From JBHGBB01 sp041946755 (lineage in GTDB: Bacteria; UBP4; UBA4092; JAOAEQ01): DNA of 29,704 bases. The position numbers were made by a program, and so were the translations under genes. Shown in pieces: positions 29,218 through 29,704 of the stretch. Each line of letters opens with the position of its first letter. Position 1 is the first letter of the stretch. The notes beneath the pieces were generated by a model that saw nothing but the letters and a program-made list of their open reading frames with translations, did no database searches and was not told where the DNA came from. The stretch covers positions 1-29,704 of the forward strand of contig JBHGBB010000020.1 of the NCBI GenBank assembly GCA_041946755.1, read 5' to 3'.

Positions 29218-29704
29218 ATGCTTACTACCAATCGCATTCTACGTTTTTTCCGTAATCGCGGTCAAGGACATAGTAAACTCTTAATTATCGGTTCGGAGTC
29301 GGAAGCGAATGCTGCCGTCCAGGAAATTCAAGATCATAATTTCCATGGATATGAAATTGAAGGAATTCTTCTGGATAACGGTCGGCAGCGACCAGTGCGA
29401 ATAGCTGAATTTCCGGTTTTAGGTTCTATCCAATCATTACCGCAGACGGTATTCAACTTTCCGGTAGATGAAGTACTCTGTCTGCCAAACGGAACCCTGG
29501 ATATCTTTCGGGACACCATCAAGGTTTGTGAGAAATTTGGGATCACCCTGCATATACCGAGCACCTGCAACATCGACCAGCTTATTGAAAACACTAAATA
29601 TCGACCGGCATATTTCGGGCATCTGAATGGCACCAAACTCGTCGCATTAAAAACCATACCGACTAAAAACACCCAATTAATCATTAAAGAGATTATTGAT
29701 TTTA
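29218..29704 (+). CDS. Polyisoprenyl-phosphate sugar transferase-like protein, N-terminal part
   Basis: The frame opens at ATG 29218 and runs off the window; 162 codons are visible. After a basic N-terminus (R-I-L-R-F-F-R-N-R-G-Q-G) comes S-K-L-L-I-I-G-S-E-S-E-A, then G-Y-E-I-E-G-I-L-L-D, F-P-V-L-G-S-I, V-D-E-V-L-C-L-P and C-E-K-F-G-I-T-L. This is the Rossmann-like CoA_binding_3 region that precedes the catalytic part of WbaP-type undecaprenyl-phosphate sugar transferases and also of WbpM/FlaA1-type epimerases. In both, about four membrane helices usually come first; here an in-frame TAA lies only two codons before the ATG and no frame upstream encodes helices, so that region is absent. AAGGGGGGA lies 22 nt upstream, further than usual. 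Which class it is depends on the missing C-terminus. Confidence 0.75.
   Translation, partial: MLTTNRILRFFRNRGQGHSKLLIIGSESEANAAVQEIQDHNFHGYEIEGILLDNGRQRPVRIAEFPVLGSIQSLPQTVFNFPVDEVLCLPNGTLDIFRDTIKVCEKFGITLHIPSTCNIDQLIENTKYRPAYFGHLNGTKLVALKTIPTKNTQLIIKEIIDF

Noticed and set aside
29334..29684. Minus-strand 116-codon frame near the window end
   Set aside because: Antisense to a clear Rossmann-type coding sequence that has its own promoter.

Overview
The window looks like chromosome from an uncultivated Gram-negative bacterium, moderately AT-rich by eye, that I cannot place to phylum. The Gram-negative reading rests on an O-antigen-ligase-like protein, a heptosyltransferase-type GT9, several GT4 glycosyltransferases and lipoproteins. 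Housekeeping genes are intact (dnaG, rpoD, purM, purD, a CAT-anticodon tRNA). TGA is a stop codon and is absent from the interior of every other gene, so the standard bacterial code applies. Many genes lack a Shine-Dalgarno sequence, a few have a strong one, and at least two seem to be transcribed with almost no leader.

Layout. Bases 1-7690 are all minus strand: a partial SBBP-repeat secreted protein, a TrmN6-like methyltransferase, a secreted S1/P1-nuclease/phospholipase-C-like zinc enzyme, an operon of ECF sigma factor, zinc-finger anti-sigma factor and class-C-beta-lactamase-like hydrolase closed by a strong terminator, an OsmC protein behind a tiny membrane protein with an in-frame TGA, and an O-antigen ligase. 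Bases 7871-11127 are plus strand: GT9, GT4, GT4. Bases 11124-26798 are minus strand: NIF3-family protein, tRNA, rpoD, dnaG, YaiI-type protein, M23 lipoprotein, a small membrane-anchored protein, a polyferredoxin, purD, purM, a TPR lipoprotein, and two B12-type radical SAM paralogues around a small membrane protein. Bases 26950 to the end are plus strand: a radical SAM/SPASM-like enzyme, a GT4, and the start of a polyisoprenyl-phosphate sugar transferase or related FlaA1/WbpM-type protein.

The most striking item is at 6179-6355. A 58-codon gene with a good Shine-Dalgarno sequence reads through one TGA at codon 32. The TGA sits in a motif G-G-(TGA)-A-I-T-C-N-P, where I believe small DUF6132-like membrane proteins carry cysteine. 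A 6-bp hairpin with a GG-starting loop begins 24 nt after the TGA, as expected for a bacterial SECIS element. This is a candidate selenoprotein, placed directly upstream of a thiol peroxidase-type OsmC gene.

The second theme is intergenic structure. Several gaps carry degenerate short tandem repeats (notably GTTAAATR octamers), two carry related long imperfect palindromes, and four perfect hairpins have 3-nt loops. A similar microsatellite has entered two coding regions in frame (purM and a GT4).
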